This document shows, one piece after another, positions 37,939 to 46,860 of a DNA stretch of 64,000 nucleotides (position 1 is the first letter of the stretch; each line of letters starts with the position of its first letter). The DNA is from Pomphorhynchus laevis (Eukaryota > Acanthocephala > Palaeacanthocephala > Echinorhynchida > Pomphorhynchidae), in NCBI GenBank assembly GCA_012934845.2, contig WNNJ02000015.1, positions 30,777 to 94,776 of the forward strand. Direction: 5' to 3'. A program made the translations under genes and the position numbers. A model generated the notes under the pieces. That model searched no databases. It was given only the letters and a program-made list of their open reading frames with translations, and was not told the DNA's origin.

Positions 37939-38514
37939 TTATGCTCTTAGTCATTGATTTAATTCAGTGATTTATTTTGCTGTTTAGATATAAAATAATA
38001 TTTTACCGCTTTAACATTTTCTAATACAAATATTTTAATAGTATGAAAGGTTCATTATATTGCTTGAATTTGATAGTACATTTCAATAGTTTATTAATAG
38101 CCAAATTTATCCATTATACTTTGATAAACGCGAGCCGAAAGATTCAACGACAAATTCTATGTGTACTAATTTGATTTAATTTCCATGACTAATGACCAAA
38201 ATAATATTCTGAATTTTAGATTATTATGTATTCTTGCTTATATATACCTTACAAAACGATCTGATAAATAAAAAAATAAAAAAATTGTAATTTTAATTAA
38301 TGTAAATTAATTTCAATTAATTTCAATAGTGAAATAAATTTAACTATCTTAAATATTTCACTTTTTAGCCCATAAATTTTGATAAACGCAGACATTAGCC
38401 GAAAGTTTTAACAACAAATTCTAAATGTACTTTTTGCAAATATCCATTTGTTTCTCTTAATTGTGATTATTTATAGAATGCAACCATGGAAACGGCAATT
38501 CATTCGATAAAAAG

Positions 38515-38560
38515 GCTCAGCTCAATATTTCAATAGCTGCTATCATCATCAGAAACTCAT
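38515..38560 (-). ncRNA. Hammerhead-like motif (left of a palindromic pair)
   Basis: On the minus strand: CTGATGA (38546-38552), then ATAGCAGCTAT as stem II, then GAAATATTG (38523-38531). Stem I cannot be paired well. An inverted partial copy follows at 38566-38586. Confidence 0.45.
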
Positions 38561-38586
38561 AGTTCCTGATGATGATAGCAGCTATT
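38532..38586. repeat. 21-bp perfect inverted repeat with 13-nt loop
   Basis: Arms 38532-38552 and 38566-38586 are exact reverse complements, each holding CTGATGATGATAGCAGC. Each arm begins inside a hammerhead-like motif. Confidence 0.9.
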
Positions 38587-39763
38587 TTAGTGATCAGTTT
38601 ACATCAATAGATTCTATCGAAACAGCAGGTGTACTAATTTGATATCATTTTTCATTTCACAACCTGTATTTTTAACAAAATACTCGTGTCTATTTGCAAA
38701 TATCCATTTGTTTCTCTTAATTGTGATTATTTATAGAATGCAACCATGGAAACGGCAATTCATTCGATAAAAAGGCTCAGTTCAAAAGTCGAAGTCTGCT
38801 CTGATTGAAATAGAACTCAGGTTTTTGGCAAAATAACTGATTATAAAACTGAGCTTGTAAGCTCCCGCAGCACAATGTGAACAATTCTACTCTTAAATTA
38901 TAAAAATGTATCCTTAAAGGATACTGTATCCTTAAAGAATACTGTGAGATAAATATAATTCCTGCCGAATAAAATTAGGATGATCCGAAAAGCACGTGGT
39001 TTGTTTAAAGATGCTTTCTCATGCTACTACGTTAGCTAATTCTAGGAAATGCCTATTTTATATATCACAAGGCAGGCGAAACGACGTATGGTAGTTCATT
39101 CTACTGCTATGTGCTGCCGGCTACCATCAGTTCGTCTAGGAGTGATAAGGAAGTCTGCTCTGCATGTAATAGAACTCCGGTTTTTGGCAACAATTATGAA
39201 ACTGAAGCTTATTAGCTCCCGGAGCACAGTTTCACACATTCTACGATTAAATTATAAAAACGTATCCGATAAAGGGATCCTGTGAGAAAGCAAGCAGCGA
39301 CAGCAATTAAAATTCCTGCCGAATAAAATTAGGATGATCCGAAAGCACGTTGTCAGTTTAAAGAGGCTATGTCCATGCTACTACGTTAGCTAATTCTCGG
39401 AGATGCCTTTTAATTATATCACAAGGCAGCCGAAACGACTGATGGTAGTTCACTCTACTGATGAGTGCTGCCGGCTACTATCAACTAGTCTAGGAGTGAT
39501 AAAAAAGTCTGCTCTGCATGTAATAGAACTCCGGTTTTTGGCAAGATCTACGATTATAAAATTGAAGATTATAGGCTCCCAGAGCACATTGTAATACATT
39601 AATTTGTTACAAAAATTTGTTCAACATAATTAAATGTATGAATATCATTTAATTATGATTATGATTAATCATAATTTAATTTAATTATGAATATCATTTA
39701 TTTATGAATATAAATAAAATCAAAAAATAATTGAATATAATATACCAATAATTTAAAATTGCT

Positions 39764-40099
39764 TTAAATTGCTTCTAAATGTTTATCAATTTCGTCTTCA
39801 AATTTATTAATCCAGTATATATGTTCAAGTGCATCCGCACAGATCATGTCTGTGTACCTTCTGGCTAGTTGATCCCGTGTTCTTGCAATTTGGATTGCAC
39901 CATCGAATCTGAGTAAATCCGATGTATATTGTTCTGTATTCTTCGCATCAACGGGGCCAAGTGAAGATTTATCAGCTGATCTATTTTCACTCCTACGATG
40001 AATGGATTTTCTACTAATACGATGAACGTGATTACCGGATGGCCTAGGTATTGCTTCTTGGGTATTTCCATCAAATTGCATAGTAAATCTCGATCCCAT
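39764..40099 (-). CDS. Hypothetical protein, 111 aa
   Basis: A complete ATG-to-TAA frame with the composition of a real protein. The N-terminal half is basic and Ser/Asn-rich (SGNHVHRISRKSIHRRSENR). The C-terminal half is acidic and probably helical (TSDLLRFDGAIQIARTRDQL, RRYTDMICADALEHIYWINK, FEDEIDKHLEAI), with heptad-like spacing that could form a coiled coil. There is no signal peptide or membrane segment. A minus-strand AATAAA lies at 39697-39702, about 65 nt after the stop. I do not recognise the family; a small adaptor or complex subunit is possible but unsupported. The region around it is free of transposon sequence. It could also be one exon of a longer gene. Confidence 0.6.
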   Translation of the reverse strand: MGSRFTMQFDGNTQEAIPRPSGNHVHRISRKSIHRRSENRSADKSSLGPVDAKNTEQYTSDLLRFDGAIQIARTRDQLARRYTDMICADALEHIYWINKFEDEIDKHLEAI

Positions 40100-40530
40100 G
40101 CGGCAAATTAAATTTATATAGAAAACTAAACACCTTTATCAACCATTCACAATTTTTATACTAATATGCAATATATACCAACATACACTAAGGAATATGT
40201 AGATATCTTAAGTTAAGGTGACCTGTTTTGAAGAACCTACATCAAATATTACGCAATCTATTTATATTTTACAGTATAAGCTTACGCATCTAAGCTAAAC
40301 GGGAACACTGCTTCATTTACAATGCGAAATCTTTAATTATCTAAATTAAAAAATTATTACTGAGAAAAAATGTAATGACAATAAGTAACGGATTTGCTCT
40401 TAGAAATCCACATTTTGTAAAAAACAATTCCAGTAATGTTTTTGGAAATATAATGATTTTCCTGTAAATAGCTTTATATAAACATCAAAATTAGAAAAAT
40501 TATCAAATTATCAAATTAGAAACTAATTAG
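40100..40530. other. Upstream flank of the 111-aa gene
   Basis: No recognisable element; presumably contains its promoter, which I cannot locate. Confidence 0.3.
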
Positions 40531-40701
40531 ATCATGTAATTGAGTCTACGTATATTAAATTATTTATAAATTAAATATAATGATAAATAAAAAATAATTA
40601 TATAGTAAATAATTAAATAATAATCAATAATTTTATAAATAATTCAACAATCTTATAAGGTATTTATAACTTATATCAAGTTAAAATTTATAATTAAAAG
40701 T

Positions 40702-41471
40702 TAAAAATCAATTTTCATGAATTGACTGATAAATAATAGACGATGTATCCGAATAAGGATTAGAGGTCATCAGGATGAAGCGCTATGCTATCAGTTTTCA
40801 GCCCTTATTCCTCGATCCAACATAGCATCAAAACCAAATGCATACTAATGATGTATTTTCTCTGATAATATTTGATTATCTTATGTATTCAATAAATTTT
40901 ATACAATTTATAATTTTTCTAAAATTATAAAATTTATAATTAACATTTAAATAAAAATAACTTTTTATTAATTGACTTATAAATAATATACGATGTATCC
41001 AAATAAGGATTAGAGATCATCACGGGGAACTGCTATGTTATCAGGTTTCGGCACGTATTCCTTGACCCAGCATAGCAGCGGGGCCAAATACATGCTAATA
41101 CGTATTATCTCTGATAATAATTGATTATATAGTGTATTGAATAAATTTATACAATTTATATTTATATAATGATAAAATTAATAATTAAAATCTCAAATAA
41201 AAATAAATTTTTATAAATTTAAAGTAATAATCAATTTTTGAATTGAGTAAGACACCAAACTTACTCAAGGAAATAATTAGGTCAATAAACTGAGTCTACA
41301 TATTTTATACGATATATAAATAAAAATAAAGATAAATAATAATTATGTAAAATTTTATACAATTTATTATATATTTTATATGATAACATTAATTTTATAT
41401 CAAGTTAAAATTTAAATTTAAAATAAAAGTCAATTTTTATGAATTGAAAAATAAATAACATATGATTTACA
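40702..41471 (-). repeat. Right arm of the 770-bp inverted repeat
   Basis: Reverse complement of 27074-27843; the arms are separated by 12,858 bp holding BCS1L and the 111-aa gene. Confidence 0.9.
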
Positions 41472-41745
41472 AGAATAAGGATTAGAGGTCATCAGGAGGA
41501 ACTCTATGTTATCAGGTTTCGACCCCTATTCCTCGAACGAACATATCAGCGAGGTCAAATATGCGCTAATGACGTACTTCCTCTTATGAAATTTGAATAC
41601 TTAGTGTACCTTATTCTAATACAAAGGATATTGTTTACTATCCATCTGTAAAAAATGTCCGCTTAATAGTTTTCATTTATTTTAAATAATATTTTGTAAA
41701 ATTTATACTTCTCCATTTGAGAAATAAAAAAATTCATCAAACTTG

Positions 41746-41953
41746 TTGATGAATGGTCGACGAATAGCAGCTGTGACCAAAAAGCGGCGGTCCACAAATT
41801 TCCTGCTGCCGAGGCTGAGCGTTTCCATTCAACGCGGTAACGCTAGTTGCGTTCTGGGCACGGTTGAGGGGACGAGCGATAGACAAGACTTAGACACAAT
41901 TTAGTATTTGTAATTTTTGGTTTTTTTTTTGAAAAACAATATTCCATTAAAAA
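41746..41953 (+). mobile_element. 208-bp GC-rich SINE-like or retro-ncRNA insertion
   Basis: Flanked by the exact direct repeat ATCAAACTTG (41736-41745 and 41954-41963), where other copies of this PLE end have the site only once. The first 135 bp are GC-rich (GCGGCGGTCCACAAATTTCC, TTCAACGCGGTAACGCTAGT, GCACGGTTGAGGGGACGAGC); the rest is A/T-rich and ends in AAAA. This is the structure of a retroposed small RNA or SINE. I find no convincing tRNA A/B boxes and cannot name the source RNA. Confidence 0.7.
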
Positions 41954-42047
41954 ATCAAACTTGATTGAAAATTGGCAAAAATTATAATGTTTTATCAAGA
42001 ATACATAGCTTCAGTATTTCTGACATAGGTTATGTTGCCGGGAAACC

Positions 42048-42172
42048 AAGTCCATAGTCATATGGACTTAGTCCATAGTCATATGGACTTAGTCCATAGT
42101 CATATGGACTTAGTCCATAGTCATATGGACTTAGTCCATAGCCATATGAACTTAGTCCATAGTCATATGGTA
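42048..42172. repeat. 21-bp minisatellite, about six units, each unit a hairpin
   Basis: The unit is AGTCCATA-GTCA-TATGGACT plus one spacer base. The array sits inside a PLE end, flanked by duplicated GGGAAAxxAAGTCCA. Confidence 0.9.
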
Positions 42173-42873
42173 TATTAACGGGAAAACAAAGTCCACACGT
42201 CAATAGTTCAACTTGTCAGTAGAACAAATCTGATCAGATAACTGAGTCTAAGTATTTTATACCATATATAAATAGAAATAAAGATAAATAATAAATAATT
42301 ATATGAGATTTTATACAATTTATATATATATATCAAGTCAAATTGACTTAAACCAAGTCAAATTAAAATTTTGATCGATGTAAATTTTATATTTAAATAA
42401 TATTTTGTTGATTTATACTTATTTATCCATTATAAAAAAAGAAAAATTCATCAAACTTGCTTGAAAATTAGTAGAAATATAATAATGTCGTATTAGTAAT
42501 GCATAGATGCAGTATTTTTGACAGATGTTATATTACCGGGTAAATAAAGTCCACAGGTCAATAATAACTTGTCGGTAGAACAAATCAGATCAGAAGAATT
42601 CATGAAAATAATGAAAACTTAATATACAGTTAATTATTATACAATCAATTATTTTATAAAATCCGATCAAAATAAATTACTAAGAAATCGGAAATTTCTT
42701 TCATATAAAAAATATAAATCGATTTTTAGAATTGACTAATATATAGCATGTATTCGAATAAGCTTATAGGTAATTGGCAAGAACTGCTATGCTATCAGGT
42801 TTCGGTTCCTATTCCTGAACCCAACATAGCATCGGGGTCAAATACACGCTAATGACGTATTTCCTCTGTTGAA

Positions 42874-42913
42874 ATATGAATTCATTTCCATGAATATGGA
42901 AATGAATTCATAT
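42874..42913. repeat. 18-bp perfect hairpin
   Basis: Arms 42874-42891 (ATATGAATTCATTTCCAT) and 42896-42913 with a 4-nt loop, immediately after a PLE 3' block. Confidence 0.9.
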
Positions 42914-43065
42914 TCAATTTATTTCTAACAACAGTTTTACATACCGCGATTACGTTCAAAGTAAATTTGATTATATTTTGGATTTGTCTGCTTTTTAGTG
43001 AAAAAGTTCTGTCTGAAGAGTCCAATTGCATTGTTGAAAATGTACTAAAATGCATATTGACTAAT

Positions 43066-43143
43066 ATGAATTGACTAATAAATAGTTAAGTGACTAATAA
43101 ATAGCTAAATAGTCAATCCTTGACTATTTATTAGTCAATTCAT
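43066..43143. repeat. 20-bp inverted repeat at a PLE orientation switch
   Basis: Arms 43066-43085 (ATGAATTGACTAATAAATAG) and 43124-43143 are exact complements. Left of it the PLE ends read minus, right of it they read plus. Confidence 0.85.
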
Positions 43144-43380
43144 AAAAATGACGTTTATTTTAACTTTTTTAACTTGATTTAAATTAAATAAAATCTAAAA
43201 ACAATTATTAATTTTGTTATTTAATTATTAAATTTTGATTTAGCATTATTATGTTTTGTTTATTTTATAATTATATTAAATACGTAGACTCAGTTAGCTG
43301 ATTTAATTTGTATAATAATTCTTGGGGTTCTATACGTTTCATGGAACTGAGAGGCTGCATATTTGTATTATAATTCTTGG
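43144..43380 (+). mobile_element. PLE end sequence
   Basis: Typical 3'-flank text (ATAAAAATGACGTTTATTTT, then TACGTAGACTCAGTTAGCTG). A 55-bp duplication around TAATTCTTGGGGTTCTATAC follows at 43310-43400. Confidence 0.6.
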
Positions 43381-43436
43381 GATTCTATACTTTTCGTGGA
43401 ACTGTGAGGTCATACCCATTAAATGAAAATTGAATT

Positions 43437-43478
43437 TTTTTGGCGATTTTCAAAAGGATAAACCTATCATCAGGAATA
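43437..43478 (-). ncRNA. Hammerhead-like motif (left of an inverted pair)
   Basis: On the minus strand: CTGATGA (43467-43473), stem II AGG-TTTA-TCCT, then GAAAATCG (43444-43451). Three extra T residues lie between stem II and GAAA. Confidence 0.45.
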
Positions 43479-43534
43479 TTTAACTGTAATTACTTATATT
43501 TTTTACCAAGAATAGTTGGTCTTGACTGTTGATA

Positions 43535-43576
43535 GATTTCCTGATGAAAGATTTGTTTTGTCGAAATATTGAAAAT
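43535..43576 (+). ncRNA. Hammerhead-like motif (right of an inverted pair)
   Basis: TTTC-CTGATGA (43541-43547), weak stem II GAT...GTC, GAAATATT (43563-43570), then GAAA, which pairs with the leading TTTC as a 4-bp stem I. The flank ATTCAATTTGCATTTGCTGG matches the inverted copy at 43415-43440. Confidence 0.5.
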
Positions 43577-43699
43577 AAATTCAATTTGCATTTGCTGGGT
43601 ATGACCTTGCAATGCAATAAAATTAGAAAAAAATCAGCAGATATTCAATTTTATTCATTGGTTTTGCTTTATACAATTCAAATTTATTGAAAAATAATT

Positions 43700-44215
43700 T
43701 GAGATTTTTTGTTAGCATAACACAAGTCAGCATAACCGACTAATGAGTCACAAGTCACAAACTACATAAATGCAATTTGATAATCTTATTTTATAATTTC
43801 TATCTTATTTCACATCCCATTTATAAAAATGGATATGGTTATATGAAAATTTAAATAAATTTTTAATTTTAATATTTCTATTTTAATTAATCTTAAAATA
43901 TATTATATCTCGATTTATTTTTTAAATTTGAAATTTAAGTGCAGGATCAACAAATGCGAATTTATTATTATATTTCGCTGTATAATGATATTTAATGATA
44001 TCAATTTATATATAATATTATTTTTATATAATATAAATTTTATGATATCTGAAAGAATGGGCACTTAAGCCTAAAAACACAGTGGTTGTTTAGCATAACA
44101 CAAGTCAGCATAACCGACTAATGAGTCACAAGTGCGAATTTGGTAAATCAATTGCAGAGGTTGTTTTTTGATTGAAACAATCATGCATTCTTAGGCTTAA
44201 GCATCAATTTTTCCT
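43700..44215. repeat. Duplicated 43-bp motif and a possible MITE-like inverted pair
   Basis: TAGCATAACACAAGTCAGCA and its continuation occur at 43713-43755 and 44091-44134. CTTAAGCCTAA (44066) and TTAGGCTTAAG (44191) form an inverted pair around the second copy. No transposase and no clear target duplication. Confidence 0.5.
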
Positions 44216-44399
44216 GATAAAATTTTGGTGTTAATTAATTACATAAATGCAATTAATTAATTCCATAAATTATGGAATTAATAAACACTTGATGTAAATA
44301 AATTACATTTAATTTATTCACATTTAATTACATTACACAGGAAATAAAGACATATACGACCTAACGTGGTCTATATAAACAAACTTCTTCTTCTCGGGT

Positions 44400-45910
44400 T
44401 ATTTTAATAGCATAACTTATTAGAGAACTTAGTTGTTAGTTATTAAAGAAGCGTTAAAAACATTTCTTCTGAATATACCGCCTTTCTGAATTAATAGAAT
44501 TAATTCATTATTGTGAATTCTCTTAATTCTATTTGAACTAATAGAAGTCCTATTTTGATAAATCAAAATTATTCAAAAGTAGGTACATCTATATTTAGAC
44601 AAATAAAAGATGTTCTAATGGGTGGTAATAGTAGCCCAATTATAGCTGACTTGTTTTTAAGCTTTATAGAATATGAATTTGTTCATAACTTTTAAAAAAA
44701 TAAATCTAAATTATATAAATATATGAAATACATGTTTCGATACATTGATGATATATGTGTATTTAATTCTAATTTTTTTATTCAAATATAATATATAATT
44801 CTATATATATTATATAATATATATTATATATATTATATATAATAATCGCAGAATGTATATATATTCAAATACAAATATATACATCGTTAAATTCTTTAAA
44901 AATATTACCGTGAAGATGATAAAAATCACAGTGAAGGTGATTTAGAGAAAAACTTCAATTAGTAAGAAACTTATTGATTCCCCTTCGGATATGCTGAACT
45001 ACATGATGTTTAGAAAATACTTAGAAGAGAACATAATGCAGAAATCGACTATACACACGACTTAAATCGATGAATACGTCTTTAGTAGGCTATAGCGTAA
45101 CACCACTCCTTACATTCAGTAAGGCGATATGAAATATATGTTTCGATATATTGATGTTATATGTGTATTTAATTCTAATAATTTTTATTCAATAAATAGT
45201 TTAACTATTTGATCATGACATTTGTATTCAGATTAATTACGAAAGAAAACGTTAGAAATTACAGTCGACAAATTGCCAAACTATCTCATTAATTTTCCTA
45301 AAGATGTTAGCGGTAGCTATTGAAATATTGTGAATTTTTATAAATCAATCTGTATAGTATACTTTTATTAATTTAGGTACAAAGAAATTAGTTTTATTTC
45401 CTAAGCTAAATAATTTAATAGATACATATTTTTAGCTATCTTACTATAAAAATAAAATCAAACAGAAAATAGTAAAATTTAGAAATCAACACAATATGAA
45501 ACTTTTTATGGATGATAAATTAATGTATTTAAATTCATTATTAATGTATTAACTAATTTAATGTATTTAAATTCATCATTGCATACCACTCAACAAAAAC
45601 AGAATTCTAGAATATAGCACGTGCACAGTTGCTGAGCTGTTCAACAAGAACAGTTATTGCAATGCCATTACATATAAGAAAATATAGATGTCGACTTTCA
45701 ACAATACTATCTTTTCAAAGAGTATTGCGAATGTGTCGAAAACAATTATTGCAAACAATCGATTCATAAGATTTTTAATTTTCTAATTTTAAATTTTTAA
45801 ATTTTTACCATCAAACAGAAAATAGTAAAATATATAAATCAACACAATAATATTAAAAATAAATTTAAAATCATTAGCGGAAAATTTTTATGGATGAATA
45901 ATAAATAATA
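44400..45910 (+). mobile_element. PLE (RYIDD family), broken RT fragments
   Basis: Scrambled RT pieces: IKEAL-type text near 44450, the GGNSSPIIADLFLSFIEYEF segment at about 44600-44690, YMKYMFRYIDDICVFN at about 44720-44775 and again near 45125-45190, and C-terminal text at 45420-45500 and 45800-45910. A TATATAAT microsatellite interrupts it at 44790-44860. Clearly a broken element built from at least two partial copies. Confidence 0.75.
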
Positions 45911-46240
45911 TACTTTTTATTAGAATAAGATACTTGCAATGGAATTTCATCAGAGAAAATACGTCATTAGCACTTATTTGGCCCCGTTGCAATTTTGGGT
46001 CGAGGAATAAGAGGACGAAACCTAGTAACATAGCAGTTCCTCCATTGTATGTTATTCATTTGTCCATTCGTAAAAATTTAATTTAATTTTAAATTTCAAT
46101 AATAAATTCCATTATTATATAAATATAAATTGTATAAAATCTTTTATAATTATTTATTATTTATAATTATTTATCTTTATATGTAAATATATAGTATAAA
46201 ACAAGTAGACATGGCTAGCTGATCTGATTTATTTATCGGC
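45911..46240 (+). mobile_element. PLE 3' block and end
   Basis: Follows the RT fragment directly; contains AAATACGTCATTAGCAC, GGCCCC and CATAGCAG, and ends in TAGACATGGCTAGCTGATCT. CTGATGA is not preserved here. Confidence 0.75.
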
Positions 46241-46499
46241 GAGTTATTATCGACATGTGGACTTTATTTTCCCAGTAATATACTCTCTGTCAAAAACACT
46301 GAAACTATGTATTATTGATACGGTATTATTATATTTCTACTAATTTTCAAGCAAGTTTGATGAATTTTATTTCTATGTATAATATTGGAGAAGTATAAAT
46401 CAACTAAATATTATTTAAATATAAAATTTACATCGTTGAGAATTTTAATATAATTAATTCAAATACAAATTATGAATTAAATAAATTAAAAAAATAATA

Positions 46500-46860
46500 A
46501 AAAATTATTTACCAAATATATTTTAAATAGTTGATACTGATCCATTATTGATAAAAAATTATTGGAGATGGATCAAAGAAAAGAAGAAATTATTTTTGAT
46601 ATTTCGCTAATTTTTGTTAGCATCTTCAGAAAATTACATTGTTTTTTAACGTACATGCTTATATAAAAAAGTTTAAAACGATCATCGGCATTTGCTTTGG
46701 GCAGGTGCTGCTGTTAGCGATAACCAGCTGATTTCACTGTTGCTTATGATCGGTTGGGGGGGACAGATCCCCCTAGATTTGAGGTCGTAGAAAAGGGAAG
46801 AAGACGGTGGTAAAGTGTCTGACTGACTTATGCTGTTTTTAACTATATAACAATAGAAAA
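46500..46860 (-). mobile_element. Classic Penelope terminal repeat (pLTR-like)
   Basis: Matches 56220-56465 over TTAGCATCTTCAGAAAATT, CATTTGCTTTGGGCAGGTGC and TAGCGATAACCAGCTG. In the Penelope at 56-58 kb the same sequence follows the GIY-YIG end, so this is a solo terminus. Orientation is inferred from the hammerhead motif and from that copy. Confidence 0.65.
46588..46635 (-). ncRNA. Hammerhead ribozyme candidate in a Penelope terminus
   Basis: Minus strand: stem I strand AATTTT, CTGAAGA (46623-46629), stem II GCTAA-CAAAAA-TTAGC, GAAATATC (46598-46605) giving a minimal stem III, then AAAAATAATT, which pairs back to stem I. All core positions are intact apart from one extra T before stem II. 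PLE terminal repeats are known to carry short-stem-III hammerheads. Confidence 0.65.

Larger units (their letters stand above)
38420..39600. repeat. Complex local repeats downstream of BCS1L
   Basis: A roughly 95-bp unit (TATTTGCAAATATCCATTTG to AAAAAGGCTC) occurs at 38435-38520 and 38693-38782. A second, roughly 360-bp unit occurs about three times from 38795 to 39600, marked by GTCTGCTCTG, AATAGAACTCCGGTTTTTGG, GCTCCCGGAGCACA and TCCTGCCGAATAAAATTAGG. Short open frames in the units differ between copies, so I do not call genes. Confidence 0.8.
40530..43065 (-). mobile_element. Array of PLE 3' blocks (minus orientation)
   Basis: The conserved block occurs at 40745-40865, 40990-41115, 41475-41585 and 42750-42870. 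A relic of the RT C-terminus (LSGKFLWMDNK region) is at about 41640-41700. End motifs TCAGTTAGCTGA and CCCGGTAATATRAC recur at 40540, 41285, 42240 and 42530. Several broken copies are stacked head to tail. Confidence 0.75.

Noticed and set aside
42048-42172. CRISPR-like array
   Set aside because: Units are contiguous with no unique spacers, and the context is a eukaryotic PLE end.
43705-44135. 43-bp repeats as attachment sites or element ends
   Set aside because: Direct repeats without an integrase, terminal structure or matching junctions; a local duplication explains them.
46740-46800. GGGGGGACAGATCCCCC hairpin as a transcription terminator
   Set aside because: Bacterial-style terminators do not apply here; it is part of the Penelope terminus flank.
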